This document shows positions 11,647-22,754 of a stretch of DNA of 64,000 bases, in pieces. The DNA comes from Morchella semilibera (lineage: Eukaryota > Ascomycota > Pezizomycetes > Pezizales > Morchellaceae). The DNA is taken from contig WBVU01000015.1 in the NCBI GenBank assembly GCA_009192285.1, positions 1,128,190-1,192,189 on the forward strand. Direction: 5' to 3'. The first letter of the stretch is position 1. Each line of letters starts with the position of its first letter. The notes under the pieces were generated by a model that worked only from the letters and a program-made list of their open reading frames with translations, ran no database searches and was not told the origin of the DNA. A program made the position numbers and the translations under genes.

Positions 11647-12925
11647 ATGGCAGACTTTTGGGCTGGGTATAACTTCCCCCCCCCCCTATCTCGCCCCTAT
11701 TAATTAAATACATGCTGCTGCTGATGTTACTTCACAGCTACATCTCTGGTGCAGCCTCTATCATAATCGGATCCCCCCTTGACATAATCAAAGTCCGCCT
11801 CCAGTCGGGTCCCCAGATTAGCTCAACCCAACTGTACACCTTCGAGAATCTCGGCAGCTTAGTTAGAGGTCTTACCATGACTCCAACTGTCCAAACGTGA
11901 CTAACACACCTCCAGGCGCTGCAGCTCCGCTCGCAGGCTATGGAGCTCTAAACGCCCTTCTTTTCGTCTCTTATAACCGCGCACTTGAGTTACTCGGAGA
12001 TACACCTGCACATCCAACTAGTCTCTGGAAGATCTGGGTTGCAGGAGCAGCCGGAGGACTGGCTACTTTCTGTGTTTCTTCTCCCACTGATGTCTGTCTA
12101 CCTGCTATTACTCTGCCTGTTAAGCTCTCCAAAATCATAAAGCTTACAGATATCAAAATAACAGTTGATTAAATGTCGCGCTCAATTAAGCTCAAGCTCT
12201 CAGTCTTCCTGGAGCATAACTAAGCAGATTCTACGCTCTCAAGGAGTTCGGGGGTTGTATTTCGGGGGAGTGGTTACAAGTCTTCGTGACTCAATTGGAT
12301 ATGGCTTCTAGTACCATACCTAAAATATGCTTATCCATTTTTAACTACTAACAGAGCCGCCGTAGCTTTCTACCATACCAGGGTATCCAAAGGCTCTTAG
12401 ACGCCAATTTTGATATGAGCGACCACTATGCCTTCAAGATCTTATTTTCGGGAGGGATTGCCGGGTGCATCTCGTGGGCTTCCATCTATCCACTAGATCT
12501 CGTCAAGACCCGATATCAGACGCAATTTACTGCATCGGAAATATCGTTGATTCCGAACCGAAACAGCGGTGCTGCGCCCATGGGCGCTGAGATGGGTACA
12601 TGGGAGTGTGCGAGAGCTGCATACAGAGAAGGCGGAAGAAAAATCTTCTTTAACGGGCTAGGAATCTGGTAAGTTTTACTCTTACTCTCCTACCAGTGTA
12701 GACAAGATTCTTATGATTCTATCTTTCGGAATAGCATGGTGAGAGCTTTTCTGGTAAGTACCGACCTCTCCCTAGTTATAGTAAGACATGATTGATAACC
12801 CATGATCCTCAGGTAAATGCAGCAGGTGTAAGTTGAGATGATCCGAGTTTTAATCCCTCTTTCCCATGTATGTTGCAGTTCCGCTGAAACGTTTGAGTAG
12901 TTCTTTGTGTACGAATGGGCCTTAG
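11647..12925 (+). CDS. Mitochondrial carrier (SLC25 family), C-terminus apparently damaged
   Basis: Exons: 11647..11666, 11738..11868, 11916..12091, 12165..12310, 12357..12668, 12735..12753, 12813..12825 and 12879..12925. The three carrier repeats each show the PX[D/E]XX[K/R] signature: SPLDIIKVRLQ, SPTDLIKCRAQL (split by intron 3) and YPLDLVKTRYQ. The N-terminus MADFWAGYISGAASIIIGSP matches a fungal carrier group of unknown substrate related to acylcarnitine/basic amino acid carriers. It would exchange metabolites across the inner mitochondrial membrane. Exons of 20, 19 and 13 nt are needed. After RAFLVNAA the frame that resembles homologues (SAETFE, FFVYEWALAQL) is out of phase with the splice site and contains a TAG, so the last transmembrane helix may be truncated. 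The substrate cannot be told from sequence. Confidence 0.82.
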
Positions 12926-14268
12926 CCCAGTTACAGCCCTCAGAGAAGTTCAAGATACCGGTGGTGATGGGTGTTTAGCTGTGGCTCGATAGATCTATAG
13001 ACATGGTTGGTTTAGAGCGTTAAGTGATCGCTAGTAAGATAAATTCTATTTACTTGGCTACTTTTTAGTGGCAGTTGCTCCAAACTTTGTGAGATGTAAA
13101 GTTTCGTGGACTATGGCGCAGCCTTCTAGTTGTACCTACAACCCCCACCTACTTATTTCACTCCTTTTGCCTTCCGCTTAGCCTCTCGTCCATTAGACAC
13201 CTATCAAAATCGTAATACTGTACCGCCCTAGGGCAGCTATACCCCATGCCAGCCATTCCCTAACGAGCCCGGACATGGATAGCCCTGATAGTCACACTGC
13301 AAACACTGGAGGACTTCCCGTAAGCTATAGAAGCTACTCTATCGCTATTTAGGTTCTATTTGAGGTTGCAACGGATAGAACATGGGGTATCTATCATAGG
13401 AAGTTTTCTATCGTTAGGACCCCCTCTCAAAGTGGGGGGGGGTCCTATCCATTTTGCTCCTTCTATATGATTTCTATTGCTTGTTGCAATGAGTACAATC
13501 CACGCACCTTCCGCTACTGGACTAGTAATCGAATAGAACAGAGAGATCTTTCTTTACCTATAAAGAAAATAGGGATAGAACAGCTTCTATAGCTTACGGG
13601 AAGTCCTCCACTAATATGCGCTACTACCCGTTACACTCTTCTCCCAGAGAGAAATCTCTAGCCATAGACTACTACAATACTTGTCGCAATAGTGGTATCT
13701 ATATTTGCAAAATTTTTATACTCTACCACTAGTGCCTAAATCAGTCGATATAGATGATAATAATTACATTTGGCATTATCAGGACCGGGCCGGCAGGTGG
13801 CGTTTAGACAGTTTCTAATATACATGTAGATTCAATATTTAGCTAGTGAATACCCAACGATATTTAACCAGTCCCAACCGGACACGAGTGATAGGGGATG
13901 AAGGAAATATGATTTTCTTTGCCCGCAGATAGAACAAGTCTGGGTAATAGGACGGAGACGTGCGCGAGCAGGAAGTATAGTATAAAATTACAAAATAAAA
14001 TTGACTATGTTTTGCTGTGATGCCAAAGAAAAGGATTAATCCAATTTTTTTGCTCGAGAAAAAAGGTGCCTTGCCGTCCAATCCTACCCTGTCCTATCCT
14101 GTAATGCAACATATTTTTCCTATTGTAAATTCAACCAGCCCAGAATGAAGAAAGCGTAATACAAATGAATATATATCAATAAATGAAATAGAAATGTAGA
14201 GGGCACCCAAACGCCAACTGCTCTTAAATGAGCACATGGGTCACCAGAGCTAAAAACACAAAGAAAAC
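12926..14268. other. Intergenic with a MITE-like element
   Basis: It contains the inverted-repeat element at 13308-13609 and one TACATGTA at 13821. The rest, between convergent carrier and noxB 3' ends, shows no gene. Confidence 0.45.
13308..13609. mobile_element. MITE-like element, 302 bp
   Basis: The ends are long inverted repeats. The text at 13307-13335 (TGGAGGACTTCCCGTAAGCT and on) reappears reverse-complemented at 13582-13610 without mismatch over 29 bases, and matching continues for about 15 more with three differences. The trinucleotide ACT lies on both outer sides (13305-13307 and 13610-13612), consistent with a 3-bp target duplication. No ORF is inside. A GGACCCCC/GGGGGTCC hairpin lies near 13419-13446. 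A 3-bp duplication would suit the PIF/Harbinger or CACTA groups; the family is not settled. Confidence 0.7.
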
Positions 14269-16346
14269 TTAGAAATTTTCTTTTCCCCAGACGAAGGAGA
14301 ATCCTGGCTCCGAGTATTGATTGCACTTAACGTGGAGCGCTGAACCAAGGGGTTTGGGTCCACAGAAGACTAAATTCAACTAGTTAATAATAGTTCTAGT
14401 TATCGGGAACAAAGATAGGAAAACTTACAAACTCCAACATCAGCTGGTGTATGCATAGCGCGAATGCTTTTGAATACAGTGTCCCAGTTGGGTCTACCGA
14501 AGTTTGTAGGAGCTCTTAAGCCTGTAATGGCATCTTTTTCGGCATTTGCATCGTTAATCATGATGTTTGTAGCGTCGTCAGGCTTAATCTTAGCTGTTAG
14601 GTATGTGTGGATCTCGATGAGATGGCCAATATCTTGGGCCTCAATGGCCAAAAGTAGAGAGCGGAACCACTCGAAGGATCCGAAGTCACGACAAATCCAG
14701 AAGAAATAAACTTTATGGAGTCTTGTCTTTTTCTGTGGATAATTGCTCCTGTACCAGATACTCTTCAAGATTGACGCGAAAGGAGTGACACCAATGCCGG
14801 CACCAACAAGAACTGAAACCTCGTATTTGAAAACGTCCTCAGAAGCGGATCCAAAAGGCCCATCGATGTATACTCTGGGCAGAACCCTACGAATAGCGGG
14901 GTCAACATCCTCTTTAGTATTTTTGTCCACACCAATAACTCTTGACTCTCTGCGCTTCGCTTTCTCAGCTTTATCGTCGGCGCCTCCGGGAGCCTTTTTA
15001 TCGATGTTACAGCCCAAAGTTTTACCAAGTTGTTTAGTGAAGTCTCCAACCATACGAACATGGACAGAAATATAATCCTCCTCCGGAGCACTGGTTAGTG
15101 TGAAAGGGTGATATTGATAGATTGAAACTTCCGGACAGCAAAGAAAAATGTATTGTCCAGCTTTGGTGACGGTGCGGTCTTTCTTGATCTGGATCTCGAC
15201 AACATTGCTAGGATGTTCGATGACCTTGCTGATGTATGTCTTGTGCTTGCCGCGGATCTCACGCATGGTCCTCTCTCCAAGATAAAGGAGACCGCCGACC
15301 ATCCAAAATTTCCAGAAAACACCAATACCATCACAGAAAGGGGGTCGGTCAGGCTTGATCATGCAGAAGGCACCGTGAAATGACCAGAAGAAAAAGAAAA
15401 TCATAAAGAGGTGGTGAGAATACCTTTAAGTTGTTAGTAATCCACAGTTCAGCCTAGAGATAGATACTTACCAAAATCTCTCGAAATTAGCCCTACGCGG
15501 TTTCTCCATTGCCGTTACAGCCATAATCATCAAGGAAATAAGCATGATATATCCAGTCCAACCAGGACCAGAAACAAAATTGGCCTGTAACCATCCTACA
15601 AACCCGAGATTATTCTTGATTGCCAGCTGGGCAAAATTATTCCAATGGGCACATGTGTGAAGCCATGAGAAAAAGACGATAGACCACGCGGTCACTAACA
15701 AAAAACTATTAGCGGATGTATTTCGTATATCGGCAGGCATAAATACTCTTGTGAAAAGTGATATTCTTGTCAAATTGAATAATCCCATTGAGGGCGGTTT
15801 GTCGAGCCATCGAGATAAGGTTACGGCAAACGGCTATATAAACAAAATTATTAACTTGAAGTTATAGGGAGTTATAGACGAGTTTGCTTACGCAATAAGA
15901 TCAGGGCTACGTCTACATGCAATACTAATGCAGCAGATCGCGCTATAGGCAGTGTGATTCCAAACACCTCTCGAGCCCCAACAAGTGTGTCCTTAAGGGT
16001 ATAATGAATAAAACCAAACCCAAACACCAGCATGTGTAATAATATGAACAACCCGACAAAACTGACTAAATATCAGGACCTGTAACGTTTCAGTATGGCG
16101 AATTGAACTTATAACTTACATCCGTCGGTAACCTTCGTTGACCATCCTAATAATTCTATTAGCTCTAATATACATCAATAATAATATAGGTTGTTCAAAG
16201 TGCACGTACCAGCGGTCGATCTTTTGCTTCAAAGTGAGAAGCTTGACATCATGTTTACTGATATCTGCAGAGCTCATCTTTGCCATCAGAGCCGGCCAGC
16301 GAGACCGCTCTGATTGAGAGCCTAATTTTTTGAAGCCGCTACTCAT
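14269..16346 (-). CDS. noxB: NADPH oxidase NoxB (gp91phox homologue)
   Basis: Seven exons give 579 residues: 16210..16346, 16120..16146, 15892..16061, 15747..15833, 15472..15694, 14429..15423 and 14269..14369. The extended N-terminus with ISKHDVKLLTLKQKIDRWMV identifies NoxB rather than NoxA. The ferric-reductase-like membrane domain carries the haem His motifs ITFHKMTAWSIVFFSWLHTC..H and FWYSHHLF. The FAD motif is YQYHPFTLTSAPEED; NADPH motifs are IDGPFGSASED, VLVGAGIGVTPFASILKSIW and RAPTNFGRPNW; the protein ends VWGKENF as expected. It makes superoxide for hyphal differentiation and, in many fungi, ascospore germination and host penetration. The second exon is only 27 nt (MVNEGYRR). An acidic/basic insert (about KKAPGGADDKAEKAKRRES) sits in the FAD-NADPH linker, where family members vary. 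All seven pieces keep phase. Confidence 0.95.
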
Positions 16347-16955
16347 GGCTGCCTCTTTTTCCCCCTCTGCTCCTAGAAAACTTTGGTGGGTATGGCGACT
16401 AACGCGTGAGGGCGGGTCCTCGAATAAGATTTTCGCAGTTTCTTTTCAGGACCAGCTGAAGAGCAAGCTGTATCTGGGAAGGGACGATGTACGCTGATCT
16501 CGCCCGCCTGCGATGCTCCTTTGAAGGATATCTTAGGTTAAGTTGAACCTGTGGGGTGAAAATGGAAAACGCCGAGAAACCAAAGGAGAGACTCGAGGGT
16601 TTGAACGAAAGAAGTGGAAATTATTGAGATGGGGAGCTAGCGAGGGGGGGGGGGGTAAGAGAAGAAAAGAAAAAGGGAGAGGAGAGCGAGGCGTTAGTGG
16701 GATAATGAGAGACAAAGGGGGGGGGGGGGGTCCAATGGACTGATTCAAGTAAGGGATGGTCTGGAGGAGGCGAGCGGGAGTCGGCTTCTATTCGAGTTAA
16801 AATCGTAGCGGTTACCACTGGTGCAAATGGTGCCTGAACCAGGGTTGCAAGCTTGCGCGCTAGTGATGTGATAAAACTTTGGAATCAGCTTTTATCGCCT
16901 GACGTTGCTGCCCAAATTCCCTACATACTCTACTACTCTACTTCGAACCGCCGCT

Positions 16956-17064
16956 TACAGCGATGGGGAAAATTATTGTAGAAGGGGTCTAAAAACAGGT
17001 CTGAATGGCTGATCTGGCCAATAGGGCTCCCCATACTTCTACAATAATTTTACCACACGCTGTA
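16956..17064. mobile_element. Short inverted-repeat (MITE-like) element
   Basis: The left end TACAGCGATGGGGAAAATTA and the reverse complement of the right end TACAGCGTGTGGTAAAATTA share the following TTGTAGAAG, with about four differences over 29 bases. The enclosed region has no ORF. A second copy of the right end lies inverted about 1 kb away, at 18042-18076. Confidence 0.55.
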
Positions 17065-18041
17065 CTACCTGCAGTCGTGACAGGAGGGCCATTCGGCATG
17101 CTGTGCATTCTTGAAAATATCGGCATGGTGGGTCTTTTCTATGCGTATTATAGCAGCTTTGCTATCTGCTTTTAAACGGGCTTATCCTGACCATATTAAT
17201 CACGGCGGTTAGGAACTGAAGTTTCATGTACGAGACTCCAAACACCAACAGTTTAAGCGAAAGGTTTTACCTCAGGTGAGGGTTACATGTCATCTAGCTC
17301 CAATCAATTCTCCGTTCCTGCTTTTTCTAGATCCGTTCTTCAGTTCCCAAAGGGAAAATAACGTGTGTTACCCCTTCCCCTCCCAAGCTCGTGACAATCC
17401 CTGGAGAAGATCAGGGGTCCTGAATTTGTTAACCAGCTCCAAACGAACCCCACCAAGACACGGAAACGATAAGAGCGTCAAAGTTTTTAGAGAATGTGCC
17501 GTTTTTACATGCAAGAAATCGGATGCAAGTCTTAACGGAAAACGGGCCTCTCCAGCCGGGTATAATGACTGGTTTTGTGAGATACATTGTATAAGAAATT
17601 CAATGTCCTAGCCACTAAAAGGGTAAGCCATTATGACGAGGTTTTACCCACCCTCCAGACACCTACAAATATAATTTATGTGTAGGGCAAAGTTTTCCTT
17701 TGCGCTTCAAGGTTAGGATACATTAGTAAGTATGTATGTAAGTACGTCTCTTCAGGAAACTATGTTCATGTACTTACTTATGTACCTAAGCACATACGTG
17801 ACTTTCGAGTGTAGATACGCCGTAAAGTTAAACCTCGCCGGAAAACATATTACATACCGGAGAAAGCCAGCACTGACACCCGGTGAATAGAGCCTATACG
17901 CCTGGCTTTTGTGAAGAACTTTGGTACTTACATATGTAATTGTCCATAGATCTGATATATGATGTATGTACATACATGTATCTATCGTAAGGTCTTTATG
18001 AAGGTGGTGGAAACAATAAGGTTTGGTGCGTTTTATGAAGG

Positions 18042-18106
18042 TATAGCGTGTGGTAAAATTATTGTAGAAGTATGGGAAGAGTCCTAGACCCCTGTTTCTA
18101 CACATT
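18042..18106. repeat. Fragment related to the 16956-17064 element
   Basis: Positions 18042-18076 match the reverse complement of 17029-17064 at nearly every base (AGCGTGTGGTAAAATTATTG core). The other terminal repeat is absent or heavily changed (TTTCTACACATTCTT near 18095), so this is a deleted or decayed copy. Confidence 0.5.
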
Positions 18107-19701
18107 CTTGGCATTATTCGCCTGACACTACATGTACCTACTACATGAAGCGGTGAGATTGAGGCAGCTCGTATTGTATAGAAACATCTAGTAATTTTCC
18201 GCCTGCTATGTAGCTTTAGGATTGTTTTAAGTATCAGTGTATTATAATGACATGTAGGTACATCTTATCCAGCTCAATTGTGGCCCTAGTGTAACATGAT
18301 GTACATGTAGGTACATGTAGGTACATGTATTAGTGCTTTTGTATGCATTAGGTAGATGCTCCGAAATGCTTGCTCTGTAGCATTCCTACCCAGTAGAGTA
18401 GGGTTCTTCCCCGCATTAGGCATTCATGTAGCAATATGTATGCCTAGTCAACCATGGACTTGATACGGTCTTTAAGTGTAGGCTAGATGTCATACGCATT
18501 CTAATAAGCTTGAGGCTGAGAATAAGCATTCCAAAAATTAAACCAATTACATCTATCATGGTCTCAATTAGAACATGCCTAGACGTCAACTACATGTTAC
18601 ACTAAACGGGACAAAGATGTGGGATTCTCCGCCGAAGAGACTTACTGATGGCCTCGGAGGCCCTAGAGAATGTCTATCATACGCGTAATAGTATACGTAT
18701 CGCATCTATACAGGGCTCATCGCCGCGCGTATGAACTGTTAAGAAGTGGTTACATAATTCACTGCTCTTGGTACAAGTACGTACAGTAGAACTCCTCACT
18801 TTCTTAGGTATATGTACTTGGTGGCTTCCAGGAGGAAGCCAGAAGGCGCAGTAAAGTACGTACAAATACTCTTGGTGTTATGCCCCCCTAAGCCCCTCCT
18901 CATACATGGATTTGGATTTTTCCACATGCACACCTTGTGCACCCAGGAGTAATAATAGTGATACCTAGAAGAATATGGCAAATTGGATGCTCCTGTGCTC
19001 AGCCTCCCGCTCTGTAGTTCGTCCCTTGCACGTGTGAGAGATCTCGAGGAGGGGTCTAAAAGGTTGAAAATCATGCTGCCTGCTCCTCATCCCCTCAAGG
19101 GCCAACAGCAACTAACTGACTGTATTCTATAGCGAGTGATCATCGCCACTCTTCTCGCCATTTCCTTACCTTGTAAACCATACCTGCTGCTCAGCTCCAG
19201 GTCTTCCCTCAATTTCTGCTATCCCAGCTGGTGCAGACTGCAACTCTGACATCTAACAACTGCCCTTTTGCCTTGCGGCCCGGTCGGCAAGTCGTCATCT
19301 AATAATTTGAGTCTAGTCGGAATAGAGTCCCGATTCTGTGTATTTTGTGAGATCCCTCATCCAATCGTTGCAGCACTCCTTTCCGCAGAGAAACCCGCTT
19401 CTCGACAGCGGAAGGACCAAAGCTCCTGGTTGCTAGTGCGGGGTGAAAATTATCATCCATCGCATCTCTTTACTACAGTAGTTAAATAATTCAAGGGTTA
19501 TTTTTCTTCCGGAGAACGGCAAAGACGCAGTTCCGGTGCAGAAGTACTGCTTTGGGTAGTAGACTTGATCCTTATAAACAGGTGAGTAAAAAATGTGAGC
19601 TTTGATGCACATTTTTGTCTTCATCTGCCTTGGGGCTCCGCCCTGACTTTTCTTCTTAAGTTGACCGACCCTTCTTTGGCCGCACAGATCCTCGACGGAG
19701 T

Positions 19702-22700
19702 ATGTCCGGCATGGGCGCCACTTTCTATCCCGGAAATGATGATTACATGATGCCCGAACTCAATATCGTGTCTCCAGCCCCTCAGAGGTTTGTTTCTCCT
19801 TTGTTCTTTTACTAGCACATATATACTTCTTGGTTTTCTCTTTTGATTTGGTGACTGTCCACTGTCGAGTTTGATTTAACGTTTTCTGTTGTTGCCCCCG
19901 CAACCCCTCCAACCTCCTATTGCTGCCAACTTACATCTGCCAGAGTAATGCCCGAAGTTCCTGGACACATAACAGACAGTTTGAAGCATCTCGAAATCGA
20001 CGGCAGCAAAATGATGAATCAACGAAACCAAGGGAATTATCCCCAGGGAAACCACTCCGATCCCTATTCTACACCATCACAAGGTCGACCTTTAAGCGAC
20101 GACCGAGGGGTTCGATCTAGTTATGCCTCGTCGTACCACTCATCGATAGGAGATGACTACCGGTTTTCAGGAATAGAGGAACCAGTATTCTCTCCGTTCC
20201 CAAGGCTTATCAACCCTGGTCCAAACATCCCCCCAACAGATGAAGAGAAGGAAGCGCAGATTGAGGGTGCTCGTTTGGAGGTCCTCTCATCGAACGACCC
20301 TGAGATGCAGTTGATATGGGCCCAGGACGCGTTGAGCTATGTTGAAGTTTCGGTAGCATACCATAACCGAATCTATGAAGGCACAGACAGACCAATGACT
20401 CCCGCACTTGAACACCAAATCAAAACAGATGCCATTAGTGTTGTAAGCTTTTTAGCTGATCAGCACCATCCAAGGGCAGAGTTTATGAGGGGAAACTGGC
20501 TGGAGTTCGGAAAGTTTGGATTCAGGATAGACAAAAAGGAGGCCTTCAGGTGCTATGCCCGCGCAGCGGAAAAGGGCTTTGCCCGCGCTGAGTATAGGAT
20601 GGGGATGCAATTTGAGAATTCCAACGAACCTATGAAAGCTATTAAGCATTACAACCAGGGAGCGGCTTTGGGCGACTCGGCATCCAACTACGTAGGCTTA
20701 TATCTATGAATCACGTTTTAATAGTTACTAACCCCTTGGCAGAGACTCGGGATGATGACATTGCTGGGGCAACACGGTCAGAAGCAAGACTACGCAAGAG
20801 GTGTTCATCTTATTAAGCAAGCAGCTAACACGGCCGACGAAAACGCACCCCAAGGGGCATATGTAAGTACATCAAAGACCCTAAGTAATCAATTTTAACC
20901 TAGCTATAGGTTTATGGCATGCTGCTAGCCAGAGAGCTCCCTGGTATAGAGATCCCAGATCTCTTCTTGCCTATGGATATCAGGCAGGCCAGAGAGATGA
21001 TAGAGAAAGCAGCTTTTCTCGGATTTGCTGTAAGAGAAGTAATTCCCACAAATGATTCACTCACTGACAGCTACCTAGCGTGCCCAACTCAAGATGGGAA
21101 CAGCGTATGAATTGTGTCAATTAGGCTGCGATTTCAATCCAGCGCTATCTCTCCATTACAACGCTCTGGCCGCGAGGCAAGGTAACTAACTATCTTCGAG
21201 GTCCCGATTTTTCAAGAACAATCGCTGACGACCTTTTCAGGCGAGCCGGAGGCAGATATGGCCATTAGCAAATGGTTTCTATGTGGCCATGAAGGTGTAT
21301 TCGATAAAAATGAAGAATTGGCTTTCAAGTACGCTCAACGAGCAGCAGCAGCCGGGCTTGGAACCGCTGAGTTCGCAATTGGTATAGAATCTACTCCGAA
21401 CCCCCAAATATTCACGAATAACTGCTGATATCTTTTAAGGATATTTTTATGAAATCGGGATGTATGTCCAGGTAGATTACAAAGAAGCGCAACGGTGGTA
21501 TGCCAAGGTAAGCAACGGTGCGCATCGGCAGCAAAACCGCTACTAACTCGGAATTAGGCTGCGGCACATGGTAATAAGGACGCCAGCGGTCGAATTGACG
21601 GTATATCACGCTCAAAGACATTGTCCAGAAAGGATCACGAAGCTGTTGCCATCTCGAAGATTAAAGCACGACACGGCTCCCAAAGACTTCGCAACAATCC
21701 TATTACAGAGAGACAGCAATCGGCCGCGGCCCCCATCATGAGTCCGCTAGCAGAAGCCGTGGATATGCCCGATCCCACAATTCCTGGAGGTAATTACAAT
21801 TATAATTCTGGTCCCCTACCCGGTCAACGCCCCGTAAGACAAGCCACCATGCCCAACATCAACCCAGGTTTTATTTCGCCAGAAATAGCTAGCCATTTGC
21901 AACCCTTTGGTGCTCCCCAGTCTCCTATTCAAGCAAGGCCTGGTTCCGCTGCCCCATACCCTCTCTCCGGCCCTCCTGCACCTGGGCCCCACCCACGTGG
22001 ACCGGGCGCTTTTGGTCCGCAACCCCGACAGATCTCTGGAACGCCTGGAACTAACAGACCTTATTCTATAGTTGGAGGTCCTCCTCCTGGAATGATCCCA
22101 CCCGCAGGTACATACCCCACCGGCCCACCTCGCCCGTTCACTGCTATGAGCGACGGTAGCCCTAGCCGGAGACCGTCCGGAGCGGGAGGGCAGCCATACG
22201 GCCCTCCACAACAGCAACAGCAGCAAGGATACCCACCACAATCACCAGATCCTGGCTATCCTGGAGGATTTAACGGTGACGCTGTTCCCCGTATCCACAC
22301 ACCAAAGCCTCCAGGTCTCCCATCAGGCCCCGCCCCCATCAACATTGGGTTCGAGGCACCCGATAGGCCGAAGCCATCAAAGACCGCTCCTCCTGGTGGG
22401 CCAATAGCGCCCCCTCCTTCAAGTTCTGGAAGGCCCGGAACATCTCAAGGTCCAGCGCCGCCAAGAGCGCCCATGACATCTCAGCATGGAAGTGCGCCGG
22501 TTGGCCATGAGCTTCATGATGGTCCACCCACCCCTACAAACAACCCCCCTAGACCAACCACAGCTGAGTCTACACCACCAAAACCAGCTCCGGCACCGCT
22601 TCCTAAACCCCCAGGCAAGGGTCCCAAGACATTCGAAGATATGGGTGTCCCCCAGGCCCCCAAACAAGATGGAGATTGCGTGAGTATTCAATATCCGAAG

Positions 22701-22754
22701 AAATTCAAAACCGGTTCTTTGCTAATTTTTCTGCGCTTCTAGGTTATCATGTGA
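19702..22754 (+). CDS. SKT5: Chitin synthase III activator Skt5/Chs4 (Sel1 repeats, CaaX box)
   Basis: Nine exons give 839 residues: 19702..19787, 19944..20691, 20743..20862, 20910..21029, 21079..21181, 21241..21381, 21440..21507, 21558..22679 and 22743..22754. Residues about 140-520 are Sel1-like repeats (AEFMRGNWLEFGKFGFRIDK; AEYRMGMQFENS; LGMMTLLGQHGQKQDYARG; AEFAIGYFYEIGMYVQVDYK). The following ~300 residues are Pro/Gly-rich and disordered. The protein ends CVIM, a farnesylation CaaX box, as in yeast Skt5, which activates Chs3 at the plasma membrane and bud neck. The CaaX box is split: exon 8 ends with the Cys codon and the 12-nt last exon encodes only VIM and stop. The 63-nt last intron is a multiple of three, so retention gives a longer tail without CaaX. 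The start at 19702 is chosen because its exon splices in phase; a second ATG at 19948 could serve a shorter form. Confidence 0.93.

Larger units (their letters stand above)
16347..19701. other. Large divergent intergenic region noxB / SKT5
   Basis: 3.35 kb between divergent genes with no recognisable coding sequence. Near noxB it has purine-rich text with G runs (16645-16654, 16719-16730). Farther on are a small hairpin element (16956-17064), a related fragment (18042-18106) and five TACATGTA palindromes at 17973, 18129, 18302, 18312 and 18322, the last three spaced exactly 10 bp apart. The part near 19600 is likely the SKT5 promoter and leader. Confidence 0.5.

Noticed and set aside
17752-18114. 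120-residue minus-strand ORF in the noxB/SKT5 spacer
   Set aside because: Tyr/His-rich translation of repeat-bearing DNA, overlapping the inverted-repeat fragment at 18042; no motif.
18301-18330. A CRISPR-like direct repeat array
   Set aside because: The repeats are a 10-bp tandem without spacers, in a fungal genome.
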